Part shown: positions 46,529 through 58,332 of the stretch, piece after piece | Numbering within the stretch: position 1 is the first letter of the stretch | Layout: the number at the start of each line of letters is the position of its first letter | NCBI RefSeq assembly: GCF_016808335.1 | Contig: NC_053138.1 | Span: forward strand, 16,051,900 to 16,115,899 | Direction: 5' to 3' | DNA: 64,000 nucleotides | Origin: Panicum virgatum | Taxonomy: Eukaryota; Streptophyta; Magnoliopsida; Poales; Poaceae | Notes under the pieces: model-generated | Database searches by the model: none | The model's input: the letters and a program-made list of their open reading frames with translations, nothing else | Told to the model about the DNA's origin: nothing | Made by a program: the position numbers and the translations under genes

Positions 46529-47017
46529 GTGGTGGCCATGTCTTATAACGACTTGATGGATGATGACCAACCTTGCTGCACTACACAGCAACTTTCATGT
46601 CATATGAGCGGTGATGACGCCAATCATATGGACAACATCCTTTGCGCTATGTACAGTGAGTCAGTCAGTCAGTCACACGTCCCTGTACAGCAGTTTTCTT
46701 TTCTGCAATCCAAAGTTCCAGAACTGGGAGTCTGGGACAACAACTACTGTAAAAAGAGTATACATCATCCACGTTGGTGCTATCCGCACCCTGCACTAGC
46801 TTTAGCCTCTCTCTCTTCAGCGTGCAGAATTTGTTTTCTTCTCGAACAGTGTGTGCAGAATGACTGTGCTAGTTTGTCATGTTGCAGGTTACCATTCCAT
46901 GCAGTACCTCACCAGGTACGAGTGTACACGACTGACGGAAGCTCAAAACTGTTCATGTTGGTCTGCAGATCCGTCCAGCAGGACCTACGGAGGCTCTCCC
47001 GTAGAGCTACTTGTTGA
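46529..47017 (+). pseudogene. Gene-like fragment with splice-site-like borders, family unknown
   Basis: After an acceptor-like TTTGCAG at 46528 the frame reads VVAMSYNDLMDDDQPCC and continues with HMSGDDANHMDNILCAM up to a donor-like GTGAGT near 46656. A second acceptor TGTTGCAG precedes a short YHSMQYLT stretch near 46890, and a third precedes QQDLRRLSRRAT before a stop. The frame also reads straight through. The borders look like exon remnants of a real gene, perhaps captured by a transposon, but I do not recognise it. Confidence 0.25.
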
Positions 47018-49441
47018 ACCATAGTAGGTAGTGACGCCTGACGTGTTGGGCATCTATAGAAGGCTTATCCTAACATCCTTCATCGTTCCATAGCTAAAAA
47101 TGGGTCGGCAAGCTGATCACCGAATGAACCCGCTTTATTTGCCAGATGATGCCACGACAAGTGTCCACGCCTAGCTAGCTCCGGTCGCGTACTAGCCCGA
47201 TCGCCCTTCGTCGCACAAGACCACGCAACGACACACTGCGTCCTGGTCCTGGTCCTGGTCCTGGTAAAGTATGGTGCGTGCCGTGCCCGTGCGCGCGCGC
47301 GCCCTCTCTAGCTAGCTTTCCGTCCATGCCAACGCCGGAGGCACCCTCAAACTCCTCGGCACGCAAGTCTCTCCCGCCCTCTCGTGCCGACTGATCGCTC
47401 GATCCCGCACAGCAAATGCGTGCCGATCCGGATCGATCTCCTGACGAAACAAATGCCGATGCAACCAGGCATGAAGCTTGTGTTAGTAAAAATAGCATCG
47501 CCGATCCGGTCTTTCCATGCATCTTCCTACATCTCGATTTCCAACCAACCAAATCCGAACGGAGACGAAAGGGGACTAGATAGATAGAGCTAATAACTGG
47601 CGATCTCGACGCATGCAGAGCGCGCTGTCAGGCCGCGCCCGTGGCTTTTGCCCGGCTGATGACGCGCGCACAGCGCCACGGCGGCGACGTGGAGGCGCGC
47701 CCGGCTGCGCGTGGCCCGTCCGCCCGCGCGCGCGCCGTGGCCTTCCCCGCCTCCGCACGGCGCGCGTGCACGCACCGGGCCGGCCGCCCCGGGACGACGT
47801 CGCCGCGCGTCCGGATGACCACGGCCGCTCGCGACGCCGCGCGCGCATGCCGTCAGCGCCAGGGCCCCCTCCGACCGACGGACCAAACGACGCCTTTGCC
47901 ATTCGGATCAAACCTCACCTAGTGACCTTCCTTTAGTTTTAGATGTACATTACTCTTTTTTCTTTTTTGCAGGCTTGTGCTCACTGCGTCATCGGTTCCA
48001 GACTTCCAGTGTGCTCCTACTACGGATGCAGCCGGAAGGGGTCACGGCTATCTTGGCCGGATTCTTGCTACTGAAGTTAATTTGGAGCTTTTTTCAGGTG
48101 CGGCTAGTAACGCATGTTTTTTTCCACTTGTTTTGAGGGGAGGCTCTTGTAACGCATCCACTAAAGCTGTGGTGTGTTGCGCAAAATTGCGTGCTCTAGG
48201 AGAGGGTGAACAAATAATGTCGAGAACAAGCATGTGAGGAAGGTAGAGGGCAGCATGTGAGGAAGGTTGATGGCAGGATGGTCCTTTCCTACTAGCACAC
48301 AGCCCGTTAATATAGCGCCAATATAGAACTGGTGGTTTCTACTACTACTACTACTTCATTTCAATTCGGGAAATAAATAATGTTGAGAATGACAATCTCC
48401 TAAATTAGCTAGATTTTCCTGATTTGCCAAAGAATGTTCGCATTAATGGACTAGCGCGAAATAAATCATGATTTGTTTTTTTTTTTTGGAATCACATCTC
48501 CTTATAGTTTGATAGTTTGTACAGCTACCCATTGTGCCAACTGCTGGCAATGCAGGTAAAAAGAACAGCAAGCAGCAAAGAGCTGTAACACAAATTTCTA
48601 CCTTTGTGTAAGCAAGCTCAGCTCTCCAAGCCAAGGACGGCATAGCTTTCTGATCTCGGGTTTCGGCACATGCTTACCTTGTACACGGCGCACAAAACAC
48701 AGCATGTGAAACGCTATGCGAGCCGCCAACGCTCCTTCCGGGTAATCCCTCTCCAGAATAGATAGAAGACAATCCGGGCCAGCAAACAATTCGAGAAAGA
48801 GGCATGATTTCCATCCCATTGCATCGAACTCTTTCCGGTTCCAACCCAAGCACAAACTCCACCGCCCCAAGTTGAACCAAATCATCCAAACGAATTCAAT
48901 GGCCGACCACGAATTCAAACACTTCCACACACATGGTGTGTGTATGTGCGTCGCTTCTACCACTGCCGTAAACAATTCAATTCGGCCGGAATTATGGCAT
49001 AGCCTACTAAACATTGATCGATTCGATACCTATCTTGAGCTGTGGTAGTAAATGAATGCAGTGCTGCTCCATCCGTTTTTGAAACCATCTCATCTTGCAG
49101 ATAGACAGCGCGCGTCGATTCAATGCATGAACTGCTTTTGTTTGTCATATGCTACCTATAACAATTAATTTTGCAGTTGTTTTTTTGTATTTAATTACAG
49201 GCATCTTTTGAATTTTGCAGCGTTTGATTCGAACCAACGATCAAATAGAATCCGTCATAGGCCTCTTTTGTATTTCCTTTTCTTTTTTATACGCAACAAG
49301 CAACTGAAAATCCAAAATTGCCCACGAGCCACAAGGAAAGAGCAGATCCATCTATATAGGCAGAGTATCCAGTGCAAACCGGGGTCCTGTGCAACCATGG
49401 AAACCTTTAATCTGATCCACTAGATGCTAATCGGGTGGTTA
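47018..49441. other. Spacer, no recognised gene
   Basis: Contains a GC-rich block (about 47610-47900) with frames on five of six strands-frames, a compositional effect. A 138-codon minus-strand frame at 48598-49014 has ordinary protein composition but no family I know. Confidence 0.35.
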
Positions 49442-51201
49442 ATGATGGAGATTGTGTAATTTTGCAGATGAACGCCCGCCCCTCCATCTGGTAATCACAA
49501 GTTTTTGCAAATCAGCCCCCTAATCTGCTGGCTTCGTCCGTCCGCCGTAGCAGCGACGCCTCTCCCTGTCGATCTCCCGGCGACTGGCTGCCAGACGCGG
49601 CAATGGAGCTCCACCGCCCGTTTGCCTCTGGCGCTCCGCCGCCTGGAGTCCAACTCCAGCTCCGCCAGCCCTCGGTCCTGAAGCTCCGCCGCCCCTCGCG
49701 TGACATGAGATCCGCCGCCCCTGGAGCTCCGACGCCCCTCGCCCGTGACAATCGGCCGCCCGTGGAGGTCCGCCGCCCCTCACCCTTGGAGCTCTGCCGG
49801 CCTCGTTAGGGCACCGTCGGCACCCCTCTGCCATTGGCGCTGCGCTCAGCTCTGCCTGGAGAGAGTCTATTTGACAATGGAGAACAAAATAGTTGTATAG
49901 GAATTGTCTGTACAATTTTTGATGTTGTGTATTACTGAGATATTGTACAATGGTAGAGCTTGTGTATGACCGATTATTTCCTGAAGAATGATATCATTGT
50001 TATGCAACAAGCATCCGAAATTTGGATGAGCAATTGAAGCACTGAAACACTGAAAATTTTTGTATGACTGAAGCACTGAAGCATCTGAAATTTTTGTATG
50101 ACTGAAGCACTGAAACACTGAATTTTTTGTATAACTGAAGCACTGAAGCATATACATGTGCAAGGCATACCATAGTGAGGTCCTGTTTCCTGGAGATAAA
50201 TCACAGCTTACTACTTCTACCTCTAATATTCTATCAGTCAATACACTTAGAAACAACAATTGACATGACCTGCATTGGAAAATACCAAAACTACAATGGC
50301 GATCAAAGTTGCCCACTCGCAATCACGTACAGTACTGCAAAAAGAGTACATCGCACAGCTTCTACTTTGGGAGCATGGTGCCTATAAATCTGCAAAGAAA
50401 TTTGATGCCGGTCTACTTGAACTCTGACCTTTGCCCACTTTTTTACTCCTTAATCCTATAAATCTGCAAAGAAATCTGCAAGTGGCTGTATTATCCTATT
50501 AGGTAAGATGCCCACTAATCTACACAAAGAACAGGGATTTCATGTTAGAACAGCAATTCGGACTAACAGGCTGAGAAGCAAGAAATTGTTAACTCAAATT
50601 ACAGTGATGAGTAATTGAAGCACTGAAACACAATAAATGTTTGTATGACTGAAGCAGTGCAGTACTTCTTTCTGTGGTAATTTCCACTTCTGAAGAAAGG
50701 GTGTCAGCATCCATGGACACGCACAGAAAGGGTGTTCTGGTCTGTAAATTGTTCAAAGCAACAGATATAGTTCTGATGTAAAAATGAACAGTACAGCAGG
50801 CTCGTCCTGCGCAGACTTGGCGCCCACGGTCAGGCACTCGGCTTGGCCAAAGTCCGGCGGCTGCTGGTGCGTCGCCTGCTGCCCGTGCTTGCTACCGCCA
50901 CCGGTGTCCCCGGTCAGTCCCAGAGGCAACTGCATGGGCGTGCGCCGTTCTGTCATGGTGGCGCGGCGAAAGGGCTGCGGCGCGGCCAAGGGGCGGCTGC
51001 GCAGCACGGCGACTCGGGGAGACACTGACTTGCGTCTGGCAGCCAGTCGCTGGGAGATCGACAAGGAGAGGCGGCGCTGGGAGACCCGTCGCTGCTAGGG
51101 CGGACGGACGAAGCCAGCAGATTAGGGGATTGATTTGCAAAAACTTGTGATTACCAGATGAAGGGGCGGGCGTTCATCTGCAAAATTACAGTCTCCATCA
51201 T
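49442..51201. mobile_element. Mutator-like non-autonomous element with about 160-bp TIRs
   Basis: The left end (49442-49600) and right end (51031-51201) are inverted copies for about 160 bases. Both contain TAATTTTGCAGATGAACGCC, then TGGTAATCACAAGTTTTTGC, then TAATCTGCTGGCTTCGTCCG and TGTCGATCTCCC. The inside has no transposase and holds a tandem of ACTGAAGCACTGAAACACTG. I found no clear 9-bp target duplication. Confidence 0.75.
50030..50155. repeat. Short tandem array, unit with ACTGAAGCACTGAA
   Basis: Four near-copies of 'TTTTTGTATGACTGAAGCAC' with the linked ACTGAAACACTGAA, spaced 30-47 bases, inside the long-TIR element. A further near-copy (TTGTATGACTGAAGCA) is at 50641. Confidence 0.75.
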
Positions 51202-51322
51202 ATTCGATCCCCAACTCGACCTCGATATATATCAATCCCCAGGCTTATGCCGCATAGCCGCGACCCGCGACGTCGCCCCCCGCCGCCGCCACCCGTTCCT
51301 CCTCCTCGACGAGTCTGCGGCA

Positions 51323-53603
51323 ATGGCAGCCGCCGCCGGTGCTGGAGTCGCTGCCGGTCCGACGCCCACGGCGTCGCGCCGTCGGATGCTGCTTCTGATG
51401 GCGAACTACGCGGCGCTGCTGCTGGGGTCGGTGGCGTCGAGCCTGCTGTCGAGGTTCTACTTCGCGCACGGTGGCCGGAACCGGTGGGTGGTCACGCTGG
51501 TGCAGTCGGCGGGCTTCCCGCTCCTGGTCCTGGCCGTTCTGGTCACCGGCCGCCCAGCCGCCGCGCCGCGCCCGTTCATGTGGTTCTCGCGGCGGTTCTT
51601 CGCCGTATGCATCGTCATCGGCGCGCTCATGGGCGCCAACAACCTGCTCTTCTCGTACAGCACGTCGTTCCTGCCCGTGTCGACGTCGTCGCTGCTGCTG
51701 TCCACGCAGCTCGCGTTCACGCTCGTGCTGGCCGCCATCATCGTCCGGCACCCGCTCACCTTCGTCAACCTCAACGCCGTCATCCTCCTGACCATCAGCT
51801 CGGTGCTCCTCGCGCTCCGCGAATCCGGCGAGAGCCCCGAGGGCGGCGGCCGGTCGCACTACCTGATCGGCTACGTCGTCACGCTGGGCGCCGCGGGGCT
51901 GTTCGCCACGTACCTGCCTGTCATGGAGCTCCTGTACCGCGAGGCGGTGTCCGGCGGCTTCATCCTCGCGGTGGAGGTGCAGGCGGTGATGCAGGCCGTG
52001 GCCTCGCTGGTGGCGGCGATCGGTATGGCAACGAAGGGAGGCCTGGACGGCGAACTGGCGCGCTGGAAGGGCTCCACCGCCCTGTACTGGGTCGTGGTGC
52101 TGACGCTGGTGCTGACGTGGCAGGCGTGCTTCATGGGCACGGCGGGCGTGATCAGGGTTTCACTTCCCGTCCGGGATCCGCCGGAAACCGGAAAAATTTC
52201 CCGTTCCCGGAACTATCCGGGATTGGAAACCGCTAGAATTTCCCGAAAAATTTCGCCAAACTTTAAAAATTTTTAAAAAATTTGTATGAACGGTAACCGC
52301 TGCATCCCGAGTGGGAACCGACGTTTCCCGACCGGTTTCCGTTGATTTTGACCGGGAAATGCCGTCGGCCGAGGGGAAAATTAAAAATTTTGGCAACATT
52401 TCCCCGTAATTTTGTAAATAGCATTGCACAAAGTATATATCAAGCATTTATGTATCATTGACAGGGAGATAAACATATAAATAGAAGTTCATATACATAT
52501 AAATGTTGTGTTCGCATGAGTAGTCCATAAATCACAACAATAGTCCATCCAAACTTCATATCCATAGTCCATACAAATCATCAAATACACATCATGTTAT
52601 TTGTATGTATCATGTGGAATAATGTGTACTATGGAGCATGGACTTTGGTTATGTATTTGATGATTTGTATGAACTAGTGTGTATGAACTTCTATTTATAT
52701 ACATTATCTCTGTGTCAATGATATACAATTGCTCGATGTATATTTTGTGCAATGCTTTTTACAAAATTAGGGGGAAATGCTGTTAAAAAATTTTATTTTC
52801 ACCGCAGCCGACGACATTTTTCGGTCAAATTCAACGGTGCTATATGACTTGTATTTGTAAGGCGCTATATGTGTAAAACATATGCTGTGACATGTCTATA
52901 TATGTGTGTGACATGTATATATGTATCTTATATATGTTTGTGCCATGTCATGTATTCAATTTGCACTGAAATGCTGCCAAAATTTTCATTGTTCGTACTA
53001 ACTATGCAATGCTATGTCCATTATATACATTAAAACATTATATATGTCTTCAAAATATCTTACGACATGTCAATTGTTCAAATGGAGTCATTTCTTTGTA
53101 AAATTTGGCTTCACTGCACCTGTTTTTTTAATTCCCGGCAGCTGTGACCGGTTTCCCGGTCAAAAAACACCGGTTCCCGGTCGGGAAAACCGGTTTCCCG
53201 ATTTTTGAATTTGAAGTGTCATCCCGTCCGGTTTCTGGCGGTTTTCACCGGGAACCGGCCGGTTTCCCGTTCCCGGACTCAGGCGGGAAAGCGCTTCCCG
53301 ACGGAAACGTAAACCCTGGGCGTGATCTACCTGACCTCGTCGCTCCACAGCGGCGTGTGCATGGCAGCCGTGCTCGCCGCCAACGTGCTGGGCGGCGTCG
53401 TCGTCTTTGGCGACCCGTTCGGCGCCGAGAAGGGCGTCGCCACCGCGCTCTGCGCCTGGGGTCTCGCCTCCTACCTCTACGGCGAGTACACCAAGAAGAA
53501 GAAGGACGCCGCCGCCGCTGCCCTGTCCGCCGCCGACCTCGACGGCGTCAGAAAGAGCCTCACAGCTGGCGGTGACGCCGGAGGCGAACTAGAAACCGTC
53601 TGA
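51323..53603 (+). pseudogene. Purine permease paralog split by a hAT-like element
   Basis: The first part (51323-52152) reads from [20 protein letters not shown] through the PUP landmarks [51 protein letters not shown] and ends at [10 protein letters not shown]. The rest of the gene ([20 protein letters not shown] to GELETV, stop at 53601-53603) resumes after the element at 53327. Without the element and one target copy the frame would be 368 codons and open, so this is the only visible lesion. As it stands, translation runs into the element and stops at 52274-52276, losing the last helices. The frame is also open upstream to 51158 but the ATG at 51323 matches the paralog start. It most resembles the intact copy at 39166-40260. 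Loss of function is inferred. Confidence 0.88.
52153..53318. mobile_element. Non-autonomous hAT-like element, 8-bp TSD
   Basis: Ends CAGGGTTT and AAACCCTG lie between perfect copies of GGCGTGAT (52145-52152 and 53319-53326). CAGGG ends and an 8-bp duplication are the hAT pattern. Both ends are rich in short CCGGTTTCCCG and CGGGAAACC motifs, likely transposase sites, while the middle is AT-rich and has no transposase. Confidence 0.88.
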
Positions 53604-56600
53604 AACAAACTAAGGGCCACCCGAGGGCACGGATTCCATGTGATCCGGGAAGAAGCAAGAATTGCAACGGAAAAGGGTGTAGTGCTCCCGGAAACAACGT
53701 GGCATTAGGCGCAGTAGTTGAGTCATGTTACATCGATGGATTAGGCAAATGCTACAGCTTGCTAGGGGCAACTAGAAGGGTGTGCAAGTAATCCGACTTG
53801 TAACTGATGACCAGCGTTGGTGGCTGCTAGCTAGCTAGTGAGGTTTCACTGGTTGATCAGGATTTAGTGTAGCATGGATGGGTGGAATACAACATGTAAT
53901 CTTGTAAACCTGCTGTACTTCATCCAGACTCGTTACCATCAATAGCTGTTATTGAAGATACTATATTTTCACACCTTTTTTTTTTGCTCTTGAATTATTG
54001 GGTCATCAGCTGATCTCCTAGCTAGGTAGCCTTACACTCGGCAGCTGGTCTTTGTAGGTATTTTTGCCTCACCGCGGTTTCCATTTGGGCCTCTGTCATC
54101 GATCATCTTGAGACATCTTACCATAGGCTAGCTGCACATGATAGATCAAAATGGTTTTACGGGTGTTGATATATCTTTCAGTCGTCTGAAAATGGCGATT
54201 TGTTCAGTCGAGCATTGCTAGTTGTTGGATCCAGACAGCATGTCACTTGTCATTTCTCTTTTTCATCACATTTGGATAATCTGTTTCGTTCCTTCTGTTC
54301 ACCCTGCTAGCACCGCCCCCCGCCGAAACTCCCATCTCTAACTGCCATCAGGTAGCATGCAGCTAACAACTGGATCGTTGATGGTTGCTCACACGGCTAC
54401 GGCGCTAGCTACAGTGGTCTATTGTTGTCGTCCCTCCTTATGCTTCAACACAAACCCATCCTCCAGGCAACAAATCTTTTTATTTTATTTTGCCAATAGG
54501 ATTATTAGATCATACGAAGTTTCGAACTCATACCTTTTGGCTTTAGTTGATATTGTGTTATGGATATGCTCATATGCACCAACCAATTTAATCGAAAAGC
54601 TTGCTGCAGAGAAATGTGGAAAAGTAATTTACTTGTAGCTCAACACAAGTGCATCCTCACTAACCACACAATCAGAAGCTCATCAGTTGCTAATCATTGC
54701 TATTCCTCCCAATCTCTAATTTTTCTTCGGTTTTATATTTAAAGAGGATGCTCAGTGTCTACCTTTTAAAAATATATTCACTTGTTTATATTGCAAACAA
54801 TACAAGTATTCCTCCTGTTCATTGGGTGGCTGCTTTTCCTAGACAAAAAATTGTCACCGGCCGGCTGAGAGTCGTGTGCATCAGAAGATGCATGCACGTA
54901 TAGCATGCACATATGCAGCAACCCACAGAGAAAGCTGGTCTTACTGCATTGCTATATACATGAAACATTCCAATCATACCCCAACCTCATCATCAGATCA
55001 GGTACATGAACTTGCATTGCAAATGACTTTGTGTGTGATGGAATCAGTGGATAGCTGCACATACCACCTTCCTACCAGGTGAATGACACATGTTTTTTTG
55101 GGTGTATGCACATCTATGGCGCTTTCGATGTGGATTGATACTACAGAATTCAGTGTGAGAGCTACTTCTGAGTGGCCAGCTGTTTTTGCTTGTACGGCAA
55201 CTGATCACATGAGAACATGGGGCAGCAGGGAGAGAGCTGACGAGCTGCAAAGAGAATATGTAGAATATGGCCGGCGGCTTGGCTGACAGGCTGAGGAAGA
55301 TGATCCAAACTGAGATAACTACAGGCTCCGCGCACAAATCGAGGTGGATTGCAGTGGCCGTGGAACCGGTGATCGATCTCAGGCGGCCCAATCATTTGTG
55401 GGGCCGGGTCGGCCGCTGACTCATCGCCGGGGTTTGAGGCTGTCAGCTTTCACGAGGAAAAATGGGCAAGCTGAGGCAACATGCAGAGATCAGAGCGAGG
55501 AAAAAAAGGGCAGGCTTCGGCGATCAGGCGATGTGGGACACACTGACACTAACGCCTGATGGCAACGGCCAACACTGATCGAGCGATGTATTGGTGGCCG
55601 ATAACGATACGAGCGATGTGGTGAAGATGGCGATCATCCGGGTGTCTTATGCAGTATTGTTGTTGGGATCGGTGAGCGCGACACTTGTGCGCCGGGTGAA
55701 GCTGTGGCGACACGTACGTGGGCGCGAGATGTGCGACATTGTTGTCAGTGCTGGGAAATGATGCATTCCAGTGTTTGGGTGTCTTGTTGCTGCTTTTGTT
55801 TGTTGCTTTCATGATTGGGTTCAGGAATGTGACTCAAGTGCAAATTACTCGGGTCTTAAACATACGAAGTTTAGGAAAGGGAGTGTGATAATACACCAAA
55901 AACTTGCTGCAAGAACCATGCATCCAGTGATCCAGAACAAGGCCTGAACTGTTTCTCATGGCAATTCAGGCAATGTTTCTCTGGAGGCTGGAGCTTCTTC
56001 CCGTGTTCCAAGGACCATAGTATATAAAGTTGTCCGTTGTTGCATCGGATTTTTTTTTGAACAATTGCATCGGATATTTCCTCCTCAAGTGCAAACGATG
56101 TTCTTCTGAAGGATAGGCCCCAACGATGTTCAGACTTCAGAGAGCTTCAAGGCTCTAGCGGACTAGCCCCTACCAGTACCAGGTGCGCGTTGGACCGGAC
56201 GCTCTGACAGACGGCGAATACCATTGGCTGGTGCCGGCAGGAAACAGGGTCTAGGAGCGCAAGGTGTTACTGTTACCGGTACTCCATGTGCGCGAGCTCG
56301 AACTGGTGTGCTAGCCGCCGATACCCCAGTGCCCCCGGCCCATGCGAATCTATCCATTTGCCACTCCCTGTCCCACCTGCGGCAAAGTGTCAGCCGCCGC
56401 CGCCAATGTGCCACGCCTACACCTCCGCGCCACGTGGCCACGCCGTCGCGCTGTTCACGCACGGGGCTGTGCATGCAAAGCAAAGCAAACCAAACCATTG
56501 CCAGCCAGCAGGGCTGCAGGAGAGCCGAGAGCCATTGAGGATTGTCGGATCGAGCCGAGTGTGCCAACATGCCCACAGGCCACAGGCACAGCCCAGGGTA

Positions 56601-56646
56601 AGTTTCCACAAAACACGTTCGAGTGGCACAGGCCGGCCCGCACAAA
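53604..56646. other. Spacer, no recognised gene
   Basis: Starts with the 3' flank of the permease. It has only short frames on both strands. The part at 56170-56640 is GC-rich with shadow frames on both strands. No family recognised. Confidence 0.4.
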
Positions 56647-56655
56647 GGGCTCGCC

Positions 56656-57045
56656 GCGCTTTTTTCATTTTTATATTTTTTAAAAAATAAAAAATTCAAA
56701 AATATATGTCCATTTTGAAATATTTCAAAAATATCTCCCGGTCGCCCCCCATAGGGCGACAGGCCCTAAGTGTAATTTTTTTCTTCAAATTTGCAACGAT
56801 GTCCCTGGGAAAAAAAAGAGGCCTGTCGCCCCCCTCGGGCGACCGCTGGGCCCGGCCCACGGGCGCGGCAGGGGGCCTGTCGCCCCCCCCCCCACGGGCG
56901 ACCGGGGTAACCCCCTATATAAGCTCCAACCCCCTTCCCTCCTCATTTGATCCCGAAAATTCCACCAAAAATCCAGAAAAAAAAGAGATGTGAGGAGAAG
57001 GGAAGCGGCGAATCCCTGCCGGATTCAGCACTTGTGATCTGCAGG
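56656..57045 (+). repeat. Left TIR with CCTGTCGCCC motifs and inward TATA box
   Basis: Carries CCTGTCGCCC or its inverse GGGCGACAGG three times, A/T-rich tip, and CTATATAAGC at 56915-56924. Followed by leader sequence ACTTGTGATCT, also found inverted in the right TIR. Confidence 0.85.
56915..56924 (+). promoter_or_regulatory. TATA box in left TIR, directed inward
   Basis: CTATATAAGC lies in the same position of the arm as its counterpart at 60784-60793, about 500 bases before the transposase ATG (57431), with a probable leader intron between (GCAG/GTTAGT near 57044). Confidence 0.55.
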
Positions 57046-57430
57046 TTAGTACATTTAGTTTATCTAATTTTTTATTTAAGTTTTACGCATTTAAGTAGGG
57101 GTGAGTAATTTAATTTAATTAGTGCTATAGTAGAACCATTTAAGTAGGAGTTTAATGATACTTTAGTTTGTAGTTACGTAGTAGTAAATTAGTTTAGAAA
57201 ATTAGTACTACGCATTTATTATTACAATTGCAGTACTATTAGAGACGTGTTTATAAATTAATTATGATTTAGAATAGAATTTGACATATGCAGTATATAA
57301 TTTGAGTGTCATCACGTAGTTATGAATACTTATATGTTGTAGTTGAATTTCATACTTAGTTTTTACGGATTATTGAATAAAGTAGTGAAGTAAAGAGTAT
57401 AACTCGATAAGTATTATGTGATATACAGAT

Positions 57431-57655
57431 ATGTCGAGCAAGATGCAGTTTCAAGTATTTTATGGTGACTACAATGTTATGTATGCGCCAAATGGAGTAG
57501 ATCTTTCTGCCTTTAAGTGCACATCTAGCGCCATAGATAAACCTCTGGAAAGGAGTTTTGGTTCCATATGTAAGTGGCTGCAGCGTGGGTTCCGTATTGA
57601 TCCGTTGACAAATGTGATCCGTTTACTTGTCATTTGTTTCTATACATACTATTGA
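57431..57655 (+). pseudogene. N-terminal fragment of a Mutator-type transposase
   Basis: An ATG at 57431 opens a 74-codon frame with MSSKMQFQVFYGDYNVMYAP, then NGVDLSAFKC and PLERSFGSICKWLQRGFRID. This is the N-terminal segment I know from grass MULE transposases of several hundred residues. It stops at 57653-57655, and no catalytic (DDE) region, zinc finger or any other transposase part follows before the next gene. A nearby unrelated-frame piece (RAIFCRDLMKDKLCAVGV, about 57706-57770) may be a further remnant. The element has lost its transposase by internal deletion. Confidence 0.75.
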
Positions 57656-58267
57656 TGTGAACTTATTATGTTTGTGGGTTCCATAATGCTCGTGAAATAA
57701 GAGAAGTTCGTGCGATTTTTTGCCGTGATTTAATGAAGGACAAGTTATGTGCGGTAGGAGTTAGCGGCCGAGATCCTGCCGACAATGATGACGACTACAC
57801 GCTCGAATAGCTCAAAATAGGAACCATAGTGTATCTAGCTGCGAGTACGAGATCACAGGTTGCCACTGCTCAGCACGGCGCTCACGGGTTTCCCAAATGT
57901 CGCATTCTTTGCCCAGACATACGTGACCCAATAGCAGTGCCCTTCCACCATTTCAAAAAGATGTGACAACACGGCAACCACTACAGCTCACCTTCAAAGC
58001 AGTCTCTCTGTCGAGGACGACGGACCTGTCATTCTACAGCGCAGGTCTGTGGCGTGTAGTGGGGAAGGCGGCATCTAGGCGCGATCGACCGAGCGGCAGC
58101 AATGCAGCGCTGTGAGTCTGCATGCACAGAGATGCATCGAGTAGTCATTTCGAGAATCGAATCTAGCCTTTTCACTGTTTGGTCAGCTAGCCTCTTCACT
58201 GTGTTGTCATGTAGGCTTTTTAGGTACATTTACACTCCACACTCCGGGTATCAGACCTTTGTGCGCC

Positions 58268-58276
58268 TATAAATAC
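58268..58276 (+). promoter_or_regulatory. TATA box of the GRF-finger gene
   Basis: TATAAATAC at 58268-58276, 57 bases before the ATG. The gene therefore has its own promoter, unlike the TIR-driven neighbours. Confidence 0.6.
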
Positions 58277-58332
58277 TCTGAAGTTTGTGAACTCCCAGCA
58301 GCACTTAAACACCAAACCTCATTGTATACCCA

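Noticed and set aside
47590..47936. Overlapping GC-rich frames on both strands
   Set aside because: Five overlapping frames of Arg/Ala/Pro-rich composition; looks like low-stop GC DNA, no splice or promoter support.
48598..49014. 138-codon minus-strand frame with ordinary composition
   Set aside because: No family I recognise, no supporting splice or promoter signals; left as unassigned rather than called a gene.
52145..53327. Reading the 10-bp GGGCGTGATC repeat as a Mutator-type target duplication
   Set aside because: With the ends set as CAGGG and CCCTG the duplication is exactly 8 bp, which fits hAT better.
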